Of a stretch of 64,000 bases of DNA, positions 1 to 8,298 are shown one piece after another. Source of the DNA: Streptomyces echinoruber (GTDB lineage: Bacteria; Actinomycetota; Actinomycetes; Streptomycetales; Streptomycetaceae); assembly GCF_014651135.1 (NCBI RefSeq), contig NZ_BMWH01000015.1, positions 106,457 through 170,456 on the forward strand, read 5' to 3'. The notes beneath the pieces were generated by a model. The model made no database searches. It saw only the letters and a list, made by a program, of their open reading frames with translations, and had not been told where the DNA came from. The position numbers were made by a program, and so were the translations under genes. Position 1 is the stretch's first letter. Each line of letters begins with the position of its first letter.

Positions 1-1096
1 CGTACGGCTTCAGCTCGTCGAAGCGGCCCTGCAGCACCTTGGCCGCCCACTCGGGGTCCTGCAGCAGGGCGCGGCCGACGGCGACCAGGTCGAACTCGTC
101 GCGCTCCAGGCGGTCCAGGAGGTTGTCGAGGCTGCCGACGGGGGCGCCCTCGCCCTGGAAGGCGTGGATGAAGTCGCCGTCGAGGCCGACCGAGCCGACG
201 GTGATGACCGGGCGGCCGGTGAGCTTCTTCGTCCAGCCGGCCAGGTTCAGGTCGGAGCCGTCGAACTCCGGCAGCCAGTAGCGGCGGGTGGAGGCGTGGA
301 AGGCGTCGACGCCGGCCGCGGCGAGCGGGGCGAGGAGGGCCTCCAGCTCCTGCGGGCTCTGCGCGAGCCTGGCGTCGTAGGCCTCCTGCTTCCACTGCGA
401 GAAGCGGAAGATGACGGGGAAGCCGGGCGAGACGGCCGCGCGCACGGCGGCCACGATCTCCGCCGCGAACCGGGTGCGGGCCACCGGGTCGCCGCCGTAG
501 GCGTCGGTGCGGCGGTTGGTGCGCTCCCACAGGAACTGGTCGATGAGGTAGCCGTGGGCGCCGTGCAGTTCCACGCCGTCGAAGCCGATGCGCTCGGCGG
601 CCGCGGCGGCCTCGGCGAAGGCGCGCACCACGTCGTCGATGTCCTGCTGCGTCATCGCCCGGCCGGCGTTCTCGGTGCCGTCGACGAGGATGCCGGACGG
701 GCCGACCGCCGGGGCCTCCGGGTAGGGCCGCTGCCCCGGTTTGCGGACCATGCCGACGTGCCAGAGCTGCGGCACGATCGTGCCGCCCGCCGCGTGCACG
801 GCCTCGGCGACCTTCGCCCAGCCCGCCAGCTGCTCCTCGCCGTGGAACCGGGGCACCCGGTCGCTGAAGCCGGCCGAGGGGTGGCCGACGGTGGTGCCCT
901 CGGTGATGATCAGCCCGACGCCGGCGGCGGCGCGGCGGGCGTAGTACGACACCACGTCGTCGCCGGGGACGCCGCCCGGGGAGAACATGCGGGTCATCGG
1001 GGCCATCGCGATCCGGTTCGGGACCGTGAGGCCGTTGAGGGCGATCGGACGCGAGAGGGTCTGGGCCGCGCGGGAGGCGGAGGACGTGACGGTCAC
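1..1096 (-). CDS. NADH:flavin oxidoreductase (old yellow enzyme family), 3' end cut by window
   Basis: The translated reverse strand reads as an OYE-type alkene reductase: an N-terminal PIALNGLTVPNRIAMAPM strand, the GVELHGAHGYLIDQFL active-site region with its conserved His, and a C-terminal TVGSVGLD and VAVGRALLQDPEWAAK phosphate-binding stretch. Such FMN enzymes reduce activated C=C bonds with NAD(P)H in the cytosol; the natural substrate cannot be read from sequence. The GTG start at 1096 has a GAGGAGCC ribosome site about 8 nt upstream. About 365 residues are present and the last few lie beyond the window. The gene stands alone and divergent from the small ORF at 1211-1630. Confidence 0.9.
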   Translation of the reverse strand, partial: MTVTSSASRAAQTLSRPIALNGLTVPNRIAMAPMTRMFSPGGVPGDDVVSYYARRAAAGVGLIITEGTTVGHPSAGFSDRVPRFHGEEQLAGWAKVAEAVHAAGGTIVPQLWHVGMVRKPGQRPYPEAPAVGPSGILVDGTENAGRAMTQQDIDDVVRAFAEAAAAAERIGFDGVELHGAHGYLIDQFLWERTNRRTDAYGGDPVARTRFAAEIVAAVRAAVSPGFPVIFRFSQWKQEAYDARLAQSPQELEALLAPLAAAGVDAFHASTRRYWLPEFDGSDLNLAGWTKKLTGRPVITVGSVGLDGDFIHAFQGEGAPVGSLDNLLDRLERDEFDLVAVGRALLQDPEWAAKVLQGRFDELKPY

Positions 1097-1210
1097 GTGA
1101 GGGCTCCTCGTGAGTGACGCTGTTGACCGGACGGTATGTGTGCACGCATCGTTGCAGCATCTGAAGTAACCGTCTGTGCGCCGGCCCACATTCCGGCACC
1201 CCGAGCCCCC

Positions 1211-1630
1211 TCACGTGACACCCCTCACACGATCCCGGTTCAGCCGCCGCACCCGCTCCCGCAGCACCTCCTCCGGCGGCGCCGGCTCGACCGACTCCGG
1301 CGGACAGTCCCACTCCCGCCCGCCGCCCACGGGCCGCAGCCGCACACGGCCGCCCACGCGCCCCATCACCTCACCGAGCCGTCCGCTGCGCGTGTCGACG
1401 ACGTACTCGGACGCACGGTTCAGGGCGGCCGCCAACCGTGAGGCCACGCCGAGATTGCAGCGCCCCAGGTCGACCAAGGCGTACGGATCCTCGTCCGAGA
1501 CGCTCAGCGGGTCGACCCGGAGCGACGGCAGGACGACGCCGACCCGGTACAGGGCCGCGCGCAACCGCTCGACGGCTTCCTCGGCCGTCCGGGCGGGCCT
1601 CTCGCCGGCGGTCACATCCTTCGCTTCCAT
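1211..1630 (-). CDS. Small hypothetical protein beside a DUF5753 regulator
   Basis: A 139-residue cytosolic protein with no recognised domain. An acidic, helical N-terminal half (TAEEAVERLRAALYRVGVVLPSL) is followed by a conserved-looking PYALVDLGRCNLGVASRLAAAL stretch. The ATG at 1630 was chosen because GGAGGA lies 9 nt upstream; an ATG at 1639 directly abuts that same site and fits worse. It is divergent from the DUF5753 regulator gene at 1745. Genes of this kind often sit beside DUF397/DUF5753 pairs in Streptomyces, so a link with that pair is plausible, but it is inference only. Confidence 0.7.
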   Translation of the reverse strand: MEAKDVTAGERPARTAEEAVERLRAALYRVGVVLPSLRVDPLSVSDEDPYALVDLGRCNLGVASRLAAALNRASEYVVDTRSGRLGEVMGRVGGRVRLRPVGGGREWDCPPESVEPAPPEEVLRERVRRLNRDRVRGVT

Positions 1631-1744
1631 TGCGCCCATTCCTCCACGCTGGGTTTCGCATTCACCACACAGCGTGGCCGCCGACGGCCTAACCTGGCCA
1701 GACACGGCGTCCCAACAGACTCTGCTGTCGGACGAGGAGCAGTC

Positions 1745-2584
1745 ATGGCAGGCCCCAAGGACCTCGACCCGTCGTCATCACCACGCGCCTTGCTGGGTGC
1801 GGAGTTACGGCACGCCCGTGAGCGGAAGGAGCTGAGCCAGGAGCAGTTGGGCCAACGGCTGTTCGTGAGCGGGTCGTTCATCGGGCAGTTGGAGGCGGGT
1901 ACGCGGCGGATGCGGCTGGAGTTCGCGCGGATGCTGGACGAAGTCCTGGAGACCGAGGGCTTCTTCACGCGGAATTGCAAGGCGGCGGCCAAGTCGAAGT
2001 ATGAGGAGGCCTTCGCAGACGCAGCGGACGCCGAGGCACAGGCCACGGCGATCAGACAGTACGCGCCGCTCCTGATCCCCGGCCTGCTCCAGACTCCCGC
2101 GTACGCACGGGCCGTGAACCGCGCGTACGACCCGACGGCACCAGAAGAGACCATCGACGAGTGGACGGAAGGCCGGATGGAGCGGACCCGTCTGCTCGAC
2201 CACCCAACAAAGCCGATGTTGTGGACGGTGCTTGACGAGGCCGCGCTGCGCCGGGAGACCGGCAGCCGGGCGGTGATGGCGGAGGCGCTGCGTCACATCG
2301 CAGGCCTGGCCGGCCGGAGCCGGGTCATCGTGCAGGTGCTTCCGTTCAACGCGGGAGCGCACACGGCGATGATGGGTGCTCTGAAGCTGATGGACTTCGC
2401 GGACGCCCCACCGCTGGTCTACTTCGAAGGAGTGCGCACCGGTCGGCTGGAGGACGACCCGGCCACTGTCGCCCAACTGAGGTTCGTGTTCGATCTCTTG
2501 GTGGCCACCGCGCTCTCGCCGCAGAAGTCTCTGGCCCTGATCGAGGCGCTGGCGCAGGATTACGCCCATGAGAAACACCCCTGA
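1745..2584 (+). CDS. XRE-family regulator with DUF5753 domain
   Basis: 279 residues. An N-terminal helix-turn-helix (about 18-75, with ELSQEQLGQRLFVSGSFIGQ) is followed by a DUF5753 domain, marked by YAPLLIPGLLQTPAYARAV and the later VIVQVLPFNAGAH and FEGVRTGRL segments. Proteins of this class pair with a small DUF397 protein encoded just downstream; well-studied relatives (BldB/WhiJ-type loci, Scr1-like antitoxin proteins) affect development and antibiotic production. Here the DUF397 partner starts 17 bp before this stop codon, so the two are translationally coupled. The ligand and target are unknown. Confidence 0.9.
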   Translation: MAGPKDLDPSSSPRALLGAELRHARERKELSQEQLGQRLFVSGSFIGQLEAGTRRMRLEFARMLDEVLETEGFFTRNCKAAAKSKYEEAFADAADAEAQATAIRQYAPLLIPGLLQTPAYARAVNRAYDPTAPEETIDEWTEGRMERTRLLDHPTKPMLWTVLDEAALRRETGSRAVMAEALRHIAGLAGRSRVIVQVLPFNAGAHTAMMGALKLMDFADAPPLVYFEGVRTGRLEDDPATVAQLRFVFDLLVATALSPQKSLALIEALAQDYAHEKHP

Positions 2585-2777
2585 CCACGACCTGAGCACA
2601 GCCACCTGGCACAAGTCGAGCTACAGCCAAGGCGGCAACGACTGCCTGGAAGTCACCGCCGCCTTCCCCGCCCTCGTCCCCGTCCGCGACTCCAAGAACC
2701 CCCACGGCCCGAAGCTCGTGTTCCGGCCCTCCGCCTGGTCCGCGTTCGTCGATCACCTCAAGCGTCCCCAGAGTTGA
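2568..2777 (+). CDS. DUF397 domain-containing small protein
   Basis: 69 residues with the family hallmarks: W(H)KSSYSQGGNDCLEV near the N-terminus, a VPVRDSKNP middle and a W-x-x-F-x-x-x-L end. DUF397 proteins are the small partners of DUF5753/XRE regulators, and this one overlaps the upstream regulator by 17 bp. Its 3' end also overlaps, tail to tail by 25 bp, the end of the convergent glycosyltransferase gene at 2753-4540, so no room is left for a terminator between them. Confidence 0.9.
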   Translation: MRNTPDHDLSTATWHKSSYSQGGNDCLEVTAAFPALVPVRDSKNPHGPKLVFRPSAWSAFVDHLKRPQS

Positions 2778-4540
2778 GTCGCCGTCTGTTCCGCGAACCG
2801 CGTCGGTGACGGAGACGTCGGGAGCTGCGCGGGCACCGTTGTGCCCTTCTTCTCGCCCGGCTTGTCGGCGAAGAGGGCGACGGTCAGGGTGAGCCGGTCG
2901 TCGTAGGCGACGGTCCACACCGTGCGGCGGGTGATGCCGCCGCCCGCTCCCGCCGTGAACAGGTGCGCCGGAGGGCCGGCGGACGGGGCGGCCCGGAGGC
3001 CGCCCGGGACCGGCGCGGCCGTCGCGCGGGCCGTCCCTTCGGGCAGGACCCGGTGGCGGTCGGGGTGCGCGGAGTAGACGGTACGGCCGTCGTGGGTGAT
3101 GCGGTCGACGGTGTACGGCGCGGCGTACACGCCGTCGGCCGCGACCGCCGCGTACGCCGATGTGAGCTTCAGCGGTGTGGGCGCGGCCGTCTTCGGGAAC
3201 CCGGTGAGCGGCGCCCCGAACGGCCGGTCCGCCAGCGGCGTCATCGCCTCACCCGCCTCCACCGCCCCGCTCACCGCGTCGTTGAAGGGCTGCCGGGCGT
3301 AGTCCGACCCGCCGTACAGCACCCGCACCGCACCGTCGCCGGGCTCGATGCCGACGACCGCGGTGTGCAGCCGCACACCGCCCTTGGCGGACTTCAGGCT
3401 CTTGACCTGTTCCGCGGTGGAGTCCTGCAGGGGGAGGTCGAAGGTGGTGCGCACGGTGTAGCCGCCGCGCGCCAGCTCGTCCTCGCTGATGCCGAGCCGT
3501 TGGGCGGCCTCTTTCGCCGCGACGTCGATCAGGTACTGCCGCTGCCCGTCGGTCGCCCCGGGCGGATAGAACCGGAACGCCGGGAAGCGGGCCTCGGCCC
3601 GCTGTTTCGCCGTGATGTCCCCGCTCGCCGCCATCGCGTCCAGCACCCACTCCCAGCGGCGTTGGAGCGTCGCCGTGACCTTCGGGTCCGAGCCGGCCTT
3701 CTCGTAGTAGGAGGGCAGGTTGATGATGGCGGCCAGGGCGGCGCCCTGGGAGACCGTGAGGTCCTTGGTGTCGACGTCGAAGTAGTTGCGCGCGGCCGAC
3801 TGGATGCCGGCGGCGCCCCGGCCGAAGTACACGGTGTTGAGGTAGCCCTCCAGGATCTCGTTCTTGGAGCGCGTACGGTCCAGCTTGAGCGCGATCAGCG
3901 CCTCGCGCGCCTTGCGCGACAGGGTCCGCTCGGGGCTGAGCAGCGCGTTCTTGACGTACTGCTGGGTGATGGTGGAGCCGCCCTGCCGCTCACCGCCGGT
4001 CAGCGCCGCCCCGACGGCCCGGACGAGGGCCTTCGGGGAGACACCGGAGTCGGTCCGGAAGGAACGGTTCTCCGCGGCGATCACCGCGTCCTGCACATAC
4101 CGGGGAACCTGCGACAGCGGCACTTCCTGACGGTCCACCGGACCGCGGCGGCCCAGATAGGCGCCCTTCTCGTCGAGGAAGACGGTGCTCTGGACGACCG
4201 TGTCCGGGTGCGGCTCGGGAATGACGGTGAGCTGGTACGCGACGACGACCGCACCGACCAGCAGGGCGAGCAGGAGCAGGAAGGCGGCCAGCAGCCGGCG
4301 GGCGATACGGCCCCGGTTGCGGCGCAGCCGGACGCGGAGCGGGACGCGTCGCGAACGCGCGGATCCGGGCGCCGTTTTGAACGCCGTCCCGGGCCCCGCC
4401 TTCCTGCCCGCCTCCCGGGGCTCCTTCCCGCCCTCTTCCCTGGGCTCCTTCCCGCCCTTCTCCCCGGGCTTCTCCCCGAGCTTCTCCCCGGGCTTCTCCC
4501 TGGGTTCCTCCTTCGGCCCCTCCTTGAGCTCCGGGGTCAT
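2753..4540 (-). CDS. GT51 peptidoglycan glycosyltransferase with a degenerate transpeptidase half
   Basis: 595 residues. The N-terminus is a Lys/Glu/Pro-rich cytoplasmic repeat (EKPGEKLGEKPGEK) and an Arg-rich stretch, followed by one membrane helix (about 80-105). Then comes a GT51 domain with the catalytic AAENRSFRTDSGVSP motif, GGSTITQQYVKNALL and EGYLNTVYFGRGAAGIQSA, as in class A penicillin-binding proteins that polymerise lipid II outside the membrane. The following penicillin-binding region is shortened. YGGSDYARQPFNDAVSG is recognisable, but the usual GSTFKP (SxxK) is replaced by AGEAMTPL, no SxN is visible and the KTG strand reads GITRRTVWTVAY. Transpeptidation is therefore probably lost. 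The start at 4540 is chosen because its ATG overlaps the upstream TGA (ATGA), giving coupling to the sigma-like gene. Confidence 0.85.
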   Translation of the reverse strand: MTPELKEGPKEEPREKPGEKLGEKPGEKGGKEPREEGGKEPREAGRKAGPGTAFKTAPGSARSRRVPLRVRLRRNRGRIARRLLAAFLLLLALLVGAVVVAYQLTVIPEPHPDTVVQSTVFLDEKGAYLGRRGPVDRQEVPLSQVPRYVQDAVIAAENRSFRTDSGVSPKALVRAVGAALTGGERQGGSTITQQYVKNALLSPERTLSRKAREALIALKLDRTRSKNEILEGYLNTVYFGRGAAGIQSAARNYFDVDTKDLTVSQGAALAAIINLPSYYEKAGSDPKVTATLQRRWEWVLDAMAASGDITAKQRAEARFPAFRFYPPGATDGQRQYLIDVAAKEAAQRLGISEDELARGGYTVRTTFDLPLQDSTAEQVKSLKSAKGGVRLHTAVVGIEPGDGAVRVLYGGSDYARQPFNDAVSGAVEAGEAMTPLADRPFGAPLTGFPKTAAPTPLKLTSAYAAVAADGVYAAPYTVDRITHDGRTVYSAHPDRHRVLPEGTARATAAPVPGGLRAAPSAGPPAHLFTAGAGGGITRRTVWTVAYDDRLTLTVALFADKPGEKKGTTVPAQLPTSPSPTRFAEQTATQLWGRLR

Positions 4541-5691
4541 GCCCACCACCCCCCGCTCCGCAGCCGTGCCACGACGGTGCCCGCGGCGTCGTACACCCTG
4601 ACGCCGTCACCGCCGTCACCGCCGCCACCGCCGTCACCGCCACCACTGCCGTCACCGCCGCCACCGCCGTCACCGACTCCGGCGACCCCGGCGCCCCCGG
4701 TGCTCCGGGCCTGCTCCATGCCCGCGACGACGAGCGTCTTGGCGTCCTGGGCGGACAGTGCCCTGGGCGCGTACCAGACGCCCCAGCCGGGGCTGCCCGC
4801 CAGGGTGAGCACCTTGGCCGTGACCTCGCCGTGGGCGGTGCTCAGCTCGACACGTCCCGGGTCACCGGAGACGCCGTAGTACAGGCCGGACAGGAAGTAC
4901 CCGCCCTTCACCGGCTCCGCCTGCAGGGACACCCCCGGCTCGTGACGCGGGTAGGCGTCCAACCCGCGGAACTGGTCGGCCTGTTGCGGCGTCGACCAGT
5001 GACTGCCGTCCGCGGTCAGCCACATCTCCACGCCGGGCGCCGCCCGCACCCGCTCCCCGGGCGCCACGATCCGTACGGAATCCACCGCCCGGCCGGCCGC
5101 CGTACCGGCGGAGTCACCCCGGCCGCTCCCGGCGACCCGGCCGGCGGCGAGGAAGCCCCCGGCCACCAGCACCACCGCACAGGTTCCGGCGGCCACCGCG
5201 GCCCGGCGCCGCCGCCACGCCCGTCCCCGCGCGGTCACCTCATCCAGCGGAAGCGGGCCGGGGGTCACGTCCCCGGCCACGGTGGCGCAGGCCTCGCGCA
5301 GCCGCCGCGCATCGCCCCCGGCCGCCTTCGTCCCCCGCTTGGCGAGGTGGCGCACCGCGCCCTTGGAAACGCCGAGCAACTGACCGATCTGCGCGTCCGG
5401 CAGTCCCTCCCCGTACCGCAGCACCAGCACGGCCCGTTGCCGGGCGGCGCGCCGCACGAGCGGCCACGGGCGCCGCAGCCAGCTCCGCACGAGGTGACGC
5501 CGTACGTGGAAGTCGATGTCGTTGCGCGGAACGCGACGCCAGCGCGCGTACGTCCAGGTCAGCGTCCTTCTCGCCAGTTCCTCCGCCTCGGGCCGGTTCT
5601 CGGTGAGCAACATCGCGGTGACGAGGAGTCGAGGCCAGCAGGTGCGCGCGTAGGCGGCGAAGTCGTCATGGATCCGGGCGCCCGTCCGCAT
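4537..5691 (-). CDS. Sigma-70-like protein fused to a membrane anchor and outer domain
   Basis: 384 residues. Residues 1-150 look like a SigE-type ECF sigma factor: an N-terminal region-2-like helix set (FAAYARTCWPRLLVTAMLLT) and a region-4 helix-turn-helix (AVLVLRYGEGLPDAQIGQLLGVSKGAVRHLAKRG, written here only as a description of position about 88-121). This is followed by a basic segment, a membrane helix at about 165-185 (AVVLVAGGFLAAG) and a roughly 190-residue extracytoplasmic part ending in a Gly/Asp repeat tract. Such a fusion could be a membrane-tethered regulator or a degenerate sigma. It is coupled by ATGA overlap to the GT51 gene, suggesting an envelope role. A GGAG box sits 7 nt before the ATG. 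Confidence 0.75.
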   Translation of the reverse strand: MRTGARIHDDFAAYARTCWPRLLVTAMLLTENRPEAEELARRTLTWTYARWRRVPRNDIDFHVRRHLVRSWLRRPWPLVRRAARQRAVLVLRYGEGLPDAQIGQLLGVSKGAVRHLAKRGTKAAGGDARRLREACATVAGDVTPGPLPLDEVTARGRAWRRRRAAVAAGTCAVVLVAGGFLAAGRVAGSGRGDSAGTAAGRAVDSVRIVAPGERVRAAPGVEMWLTADGSHWSTPQQADQFRGLDAYPRHEPGVSLQAEPVKGGYFLSGLYYGVSGDPGRVELSTAHGEVTAKVLTLAGSPGWGVWYAPRALSAQDAKTLVVAGMEQARSTGGAGVAGVGDGGGGGDGSGGGDGGGGGDGGDGVRVYDAAGTVVARLRSGGWWA

Positions 5692-5790
5692 CGTCTTCTC
5701 CTTGGGTCACATGTGTTTCGATGTACGCCGCGCAGCGGCCCACGGGACCTGTACGCACGGGCGGGGCGGGCGGGTTGCACGGGAGACGAA

Positions 5791-5880
5791 AGATCCAGAG
5801 AGACGCAGAAGGACGCAGACGCAGAGGGACCCAGAGGGACCCAGAGAGACGCAGCAAGACTCAGCAAGACGCGGCAAGAC
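5791..5880 (+). repeat. Purine-rich short repeats in the ECF sigma leader
   Basis: Imperfect repeats of gacgcag, gacccagag and caagac units lie just before the ECF sigma gene start. They form a strongly purine-biased leader strand of about 90 nt. They may affect mRNA structure, but no known motif is seen. Confidence 0.5.
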
Positions 5881-5893
5881 TCCGGCGGAGGGC

Positions 5894-6424
5894 ATGACCG
5901 AGGACGAGTTCGACGCTTTCTACGCGGCGGCCTTCCCCCGCCTGACCGGGCAGTTGTATGCCTTCACCGGAGACCACGGCGAGGCCCAGGACGTGGTGCA
6001 GGAGGCGTTCGTACGCGCCTGGGACCGGCGGAAGTCGTTCCTGGCCGACAGCGCCCCCGAGGCCTGGATCCGCACGGTCGCGGTACGGCTGGCGGTCAGC
6101 CGCTGGCGGCGCGCCAAACGCCGGCTGGAGCTGATGCGACGGCACCCGCCGCCCGAGCCGGTTCCCGGCCCGGGTCCCGAACACGCCGCGCTGGTGGCCG
6201 CGTTGCGCCAATTGCCCCAGGCGCAGCGGTTGGCGATCGTCCTGCACCATCTGTGCGACTTGAGTGTCGAGCAGGTAGCCTCCGAGACCGGCGCGCCCGT
6301 GGGCACGGTCAAGGCCCGGCTGTCCCGGGGCCGGGCGGCCCTGGCGAAGCAATTGGGCACGGACGAGGCCGAGGAGCCGGTACGGAAGGAGGGCGGCCGT
6401 GTCGGACGATCTCACCGCGGATGA
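5894..6424 (+). CDS. ECF-type RNA polymerase sigma factor
   Basis: 176 residues with sigma region 2 (FYAAAFPRLTGQLYAFTGD, AQDVVQEAFVRAW) and region 4 (RLAIVLHHLCDLSVEQVA, APVGTVKARLSRGR), the size and layout of a SigE-like ECF factor. It would direct RNA polymerase to a small stress or envelope regulon. The ATG at 5894 matches the family N-terminus (MTEDEFDAFYAAAFPR) and has GGAGGG close upstream. The open frame continues further upstream without conserved residues. Its 3' end overlaps the next membrane-protein gene by 26 bp, the usual arrangement for a sigma and its regulator. Confidence 0.9.
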   Translation: MTEDEFDAFYAAAFPRLTGQLYAFTGDHGEAQDVVQEAFVRAWDRRKSFLADSAPEAWIRTVAVRLAVSRWRRAKRRLELMRRHPPPEPVPGPGPEHAALVAALRQLPQAQRLAIVLHHLCDLSVEQVASETGAPVGTVKARLSRGRAALAKQLGTDEAEEPVRKEGGRVGRSHRG

Positions 6425-7064
6425 ACTGACCGCCGCGCTTCGCGGATTGGCGACGGCGAACGAGACGCCCCCGTCCGTCGCCGCCCCCGAGATCCGGCGC
6501 CGGGCCGTTCGCCGGGGCCGCCGTCGTCGCACGGCCCTCACCCTCGGCGCGGGTGCCGCGGCCCTCGCTCTGGCGGCGTTCGCGCTGACGCTGGGCTCGG
6601 GCGACGCCCCGGTCCGCCGTGAGGCCCCGGCGGTCACCGCGCCCCGGCTCCCGGCGTCCCCCACTCCCCGGTTCCCGGCGTCCCCCACCCCCACCACCCC
6701 TCTCTCGACCCCGGTCACCGGCACGGTGGACTTCGGCAAGCGGGCCCTGACCGTCGACGGCCGGGTCATGCCCATCACCTCGGGCTACCCGGTCCGCCCC
6801 GCCGCCGGCCTGCTGACCGTCGCCGCCACACTCGACCTCACCCGGGACACCGTCGACGAACTCGCCAAGTCCACCTGCAAGGTGGCCGCACCGTACGTGG
6901 TCGAACTCCGCGGCACCGACAACTCCAGCCTCTACGTCGGCTCCCTCACCTGCGCCCCCCGAGCCGGCGCCTGGATCGGCCTCGACGCGAAGAACGCCGT
7001 GTGGCTCTACCACAGGCTGCGGCCGGGCGACACGCTGTCGGTGGCGGTCACGCCGAGCGCCTGA
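6399..7064 (+). CDS. Single-pass membrane protein, probable regulator of the adjacent ECF sigma
   Basis: 221 residues. A short cytoplasmic part (1-45, ending in the basic RRRAVRRGRRRR) precedes one membrane helix (about 46-67). A Pro/Ser/Thr linker with ASPTP repeats and an outer domain of about 120 residues with two Cys (STCKVAAP, SLTCAPRAG) follow. The GTG start has an AAGGAGGGC site and lies inside the sigma gene end, so translation is coupled. Position and topology suggest an anti-sigma or sensing role, but I see no zinc-binding HxxxCxxC anti-sigma motif, so this is inferred from context. Confidence 0.75.
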   Translation: MSDDLTADELTAALRGLATANETPPSVAAPEIRRRAVRRGRRRRTALTLGAGAAALALAAFALTLGSGDAPVRREAPAVTAPRLPASPTPRFPASPTPTTPLSTPVTGTVDFGKRALTVDGRVMPITSGYPVRPAAGLLTVAATLDLTRDTVDELAKSTCKVAAPYVVELRGTDNSSLYVGSLTCAPRAGAWIGLDAKNAVWLYHRLRPGDTLSVAVTPSA

Positions 7065-7100
7065 CGCCTGGCGCCGGCAAACGCCCCGGGGAAAACGCCG

Positions 7101-7138
7101 GAGGGCGGCACCCCCTGTTGCCAGGGAGTGCCGCCCTC
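7101..7138 (-). terminator. Duplicated groEL2 terminator
   Basis: GAGGGCGGCAC and GTGCCGCCCTC arms (11 bp) around a 16-nt loop. It is the same hairpin as at 15039-15076, carried on the duplicated block. Confidence 0.8.
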
Positions 7139-7170
7139 GGTCGGACGGTCGATCAACCGGAACCGGTCGA

Positions 7171-7347
7171 TCAGAAGTCCATGTCACCGCCCGGCATGCC
7201 GGCGCCGGCGCCCGCCTTCTCCTTCTCGGGCTTGTCGGCGACGACGGCCTCGGTGGTGAGGAACAGACCGGCGATGGAGGCCGCGTTCTGCAGGGCGGAA
7301 CGGGTCACCTTGGCCGGGTCGATGATGCCCTCGGCGATCATGTCCAC
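7171..7347 (-). pseudogene. groEL2 3' fragment (last 58 codons)
   Basis: The reverse strand reads DMIAEGIIDPAKVTRSAL and ends MPGGDMDF, identical to residues from about 484 to 541 of the full groEL2 at 15109-16734. It has no start of its own. Upstream it is fused in frame with the first codons of an IS481-type transposase (MPRRNGPCRN from 7377), giving a chimeric open frame that is unlikely to be a functional chaperonin. Near-perfect identity to the parent gene points to a recent duplication. Confidence 0.95.
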
Positions 7348-7497
7348 ATTCCGGCAGGGTCCGTTACGGCGAGGCATGGGGGGCCTTTCCGGTCGCCGAC
7401 GCGGATCTCGCCATCCACGCCAGGCCAGAGGGCCCTCACCCATTTCAAGATCACACGTCAGTGATCGCTGTCACCAACCTCCGTGGACAGAACATCT
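7348..7497 (-). mobile_element. IS481-type element remnant, 5' end (left edge of island)
   Basis: About 140 bp resembles 14885-15022 at roughly four identical bases in five: shared blocks include gccagaggccctcaccc-like and agtgatcgctgtcacc stretches. Both read, on the minus strand, as the terminal leader plus the first codons of a transposase (MPRRNGP here, VPHRNAPLTQTGRLRLA on the right). The rest of the transposase is missing and replaced by the groEL2 fragment. Confidence 0.6.
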
Positions 7498-7602
7498 AGT
7501 GCTGTCAAGCCTTTGCGCAGGTGGATGCCGCACTCTCTTGTGAGGCAAGTGAGGCACGCAGGGCGGACGCTCTCAGCGGCAGGCCCCGGGTTGTGGTGGC
7601 AT

Positions 7603-8193
7603 TCAGGGGGTGCCGTCGGTGAGGATGCCGCGCTGCAGCATCTGCTTGAGGGTGGTTCCGCGTCGTTCTGCGATCTTGTGGAGATCGTTGCGTTCGTGCT
7701 GCCACTGCGTGGCCTGGCGTGCTGCCGCCTGGGCGATGTAGTCGCTGGTGGAGAGGCCGAGCTCGTCGGCGTGGTCGGCGATGGCGGCCTGCTCTTCAGT
7801 AGTGAGCCGGAGCGGGAGGGTTCCTGGTCGGCGGACGGGATGGCACTGCTCGCAGACGGTCTTGATCCATCCGCCGTCGCGGTCTGCGCGAGTGCGGGGT
7901 TGGCCGGGGGCTCCGCAGTATTCGCAGATGGTCCGGGACATGGTTTCGGCTGCTTGGATGAGCGGGCTGGCAGCGTCGGCCCAGTCGCCGTCGAACTCGC
8001 CGTCGGCGTCGAAGCGGTCGGCGACGCTGACACGCAGTCCGCCGAACTTCTCCTTGATGCTCTCGACGCGGTAGTCGCTGGCCAGGGCCGTGAGCTGCTT
8101 GTGGAGCCGCATGAGGAGGGGGTGCCATCCGAGGCCGACCGAGGCGAGGCAGTCCGGGATCTGCAGGGGGCGCAACGCGAGGCTGTCGGTCAT
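7603..8193 (-). CDS. Zinc-ribbon protein with a C-terminal RHH-like helix set
   Basis: 196 residues. The N-terminal half carries the YRVESIKEKFGGLRV motif seen in small phage and plasmid proteins of unknown function. It is followed by two CxxC pairs (CEYC and CEQC, about 87-115) that would bind zinc. The C-terminal part (LPLRLTTEEQAAIADHADELG, SDYIAQAAARQ) resembles ribbon-helix-helix or MobC-like DNA-binding helices. It is the last gene on the left arm of the island, about 350 bp beyond the NUDIX gene, so it may be transcribed separately. Role unknown. Confidence 0.7.
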   Translation of the reverse strand: MTDSLALRPLQIPDCLASVGLGWHPLLMRLHKQLTALASDYRVESIKEKFGGLRVSVADRFDADGEFDGDWADAASPLIQAAETMSRTICEYCGAPGQPRTRADRDGGWIKTVCEQCHPVRRPGTLPLRLTTEEQAAIADHADELGLSTSDYIAQAAARQATQWQHERNDLHKIAERRGTTLKQMLQRGILTDGTP

Positions 8194-8298
8194 GAGCCCA
8201 TGGTGGCGCTGGACTCCGACAGGGCCGAAGCGGTCAGCACGGACATGGTGGTCACCTGGCTGAGGGCGAGCGCTGACCCGAAGCTGTAGGCGGCCGAC

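Larger units (their letters stand above)
7093..7347 (-). repeat. Left copy of a 255-bp direct repeat (groEL2 3' end plus terminator)
   Basis: This block is identical to 15031-15285 except for one base (ctgttgcc here, ctgctgcc on the right). It holds the last 58 codons of groEL2, its stop codon and its terminator hairpin. It defines the left edge of the 7.7-kb island. Identity stops abruptly at 7347, inside the groEL2 reading frame. Confidence 0.95.

Noticed and set aside
7171..7443. A 90-codon open frame joining a transposase start to the groEL2 end
   Set aside because: It arises by chance fusion at the island edge; the GroEL part is identical to the last residues of the intact gene and cannot fold alone.
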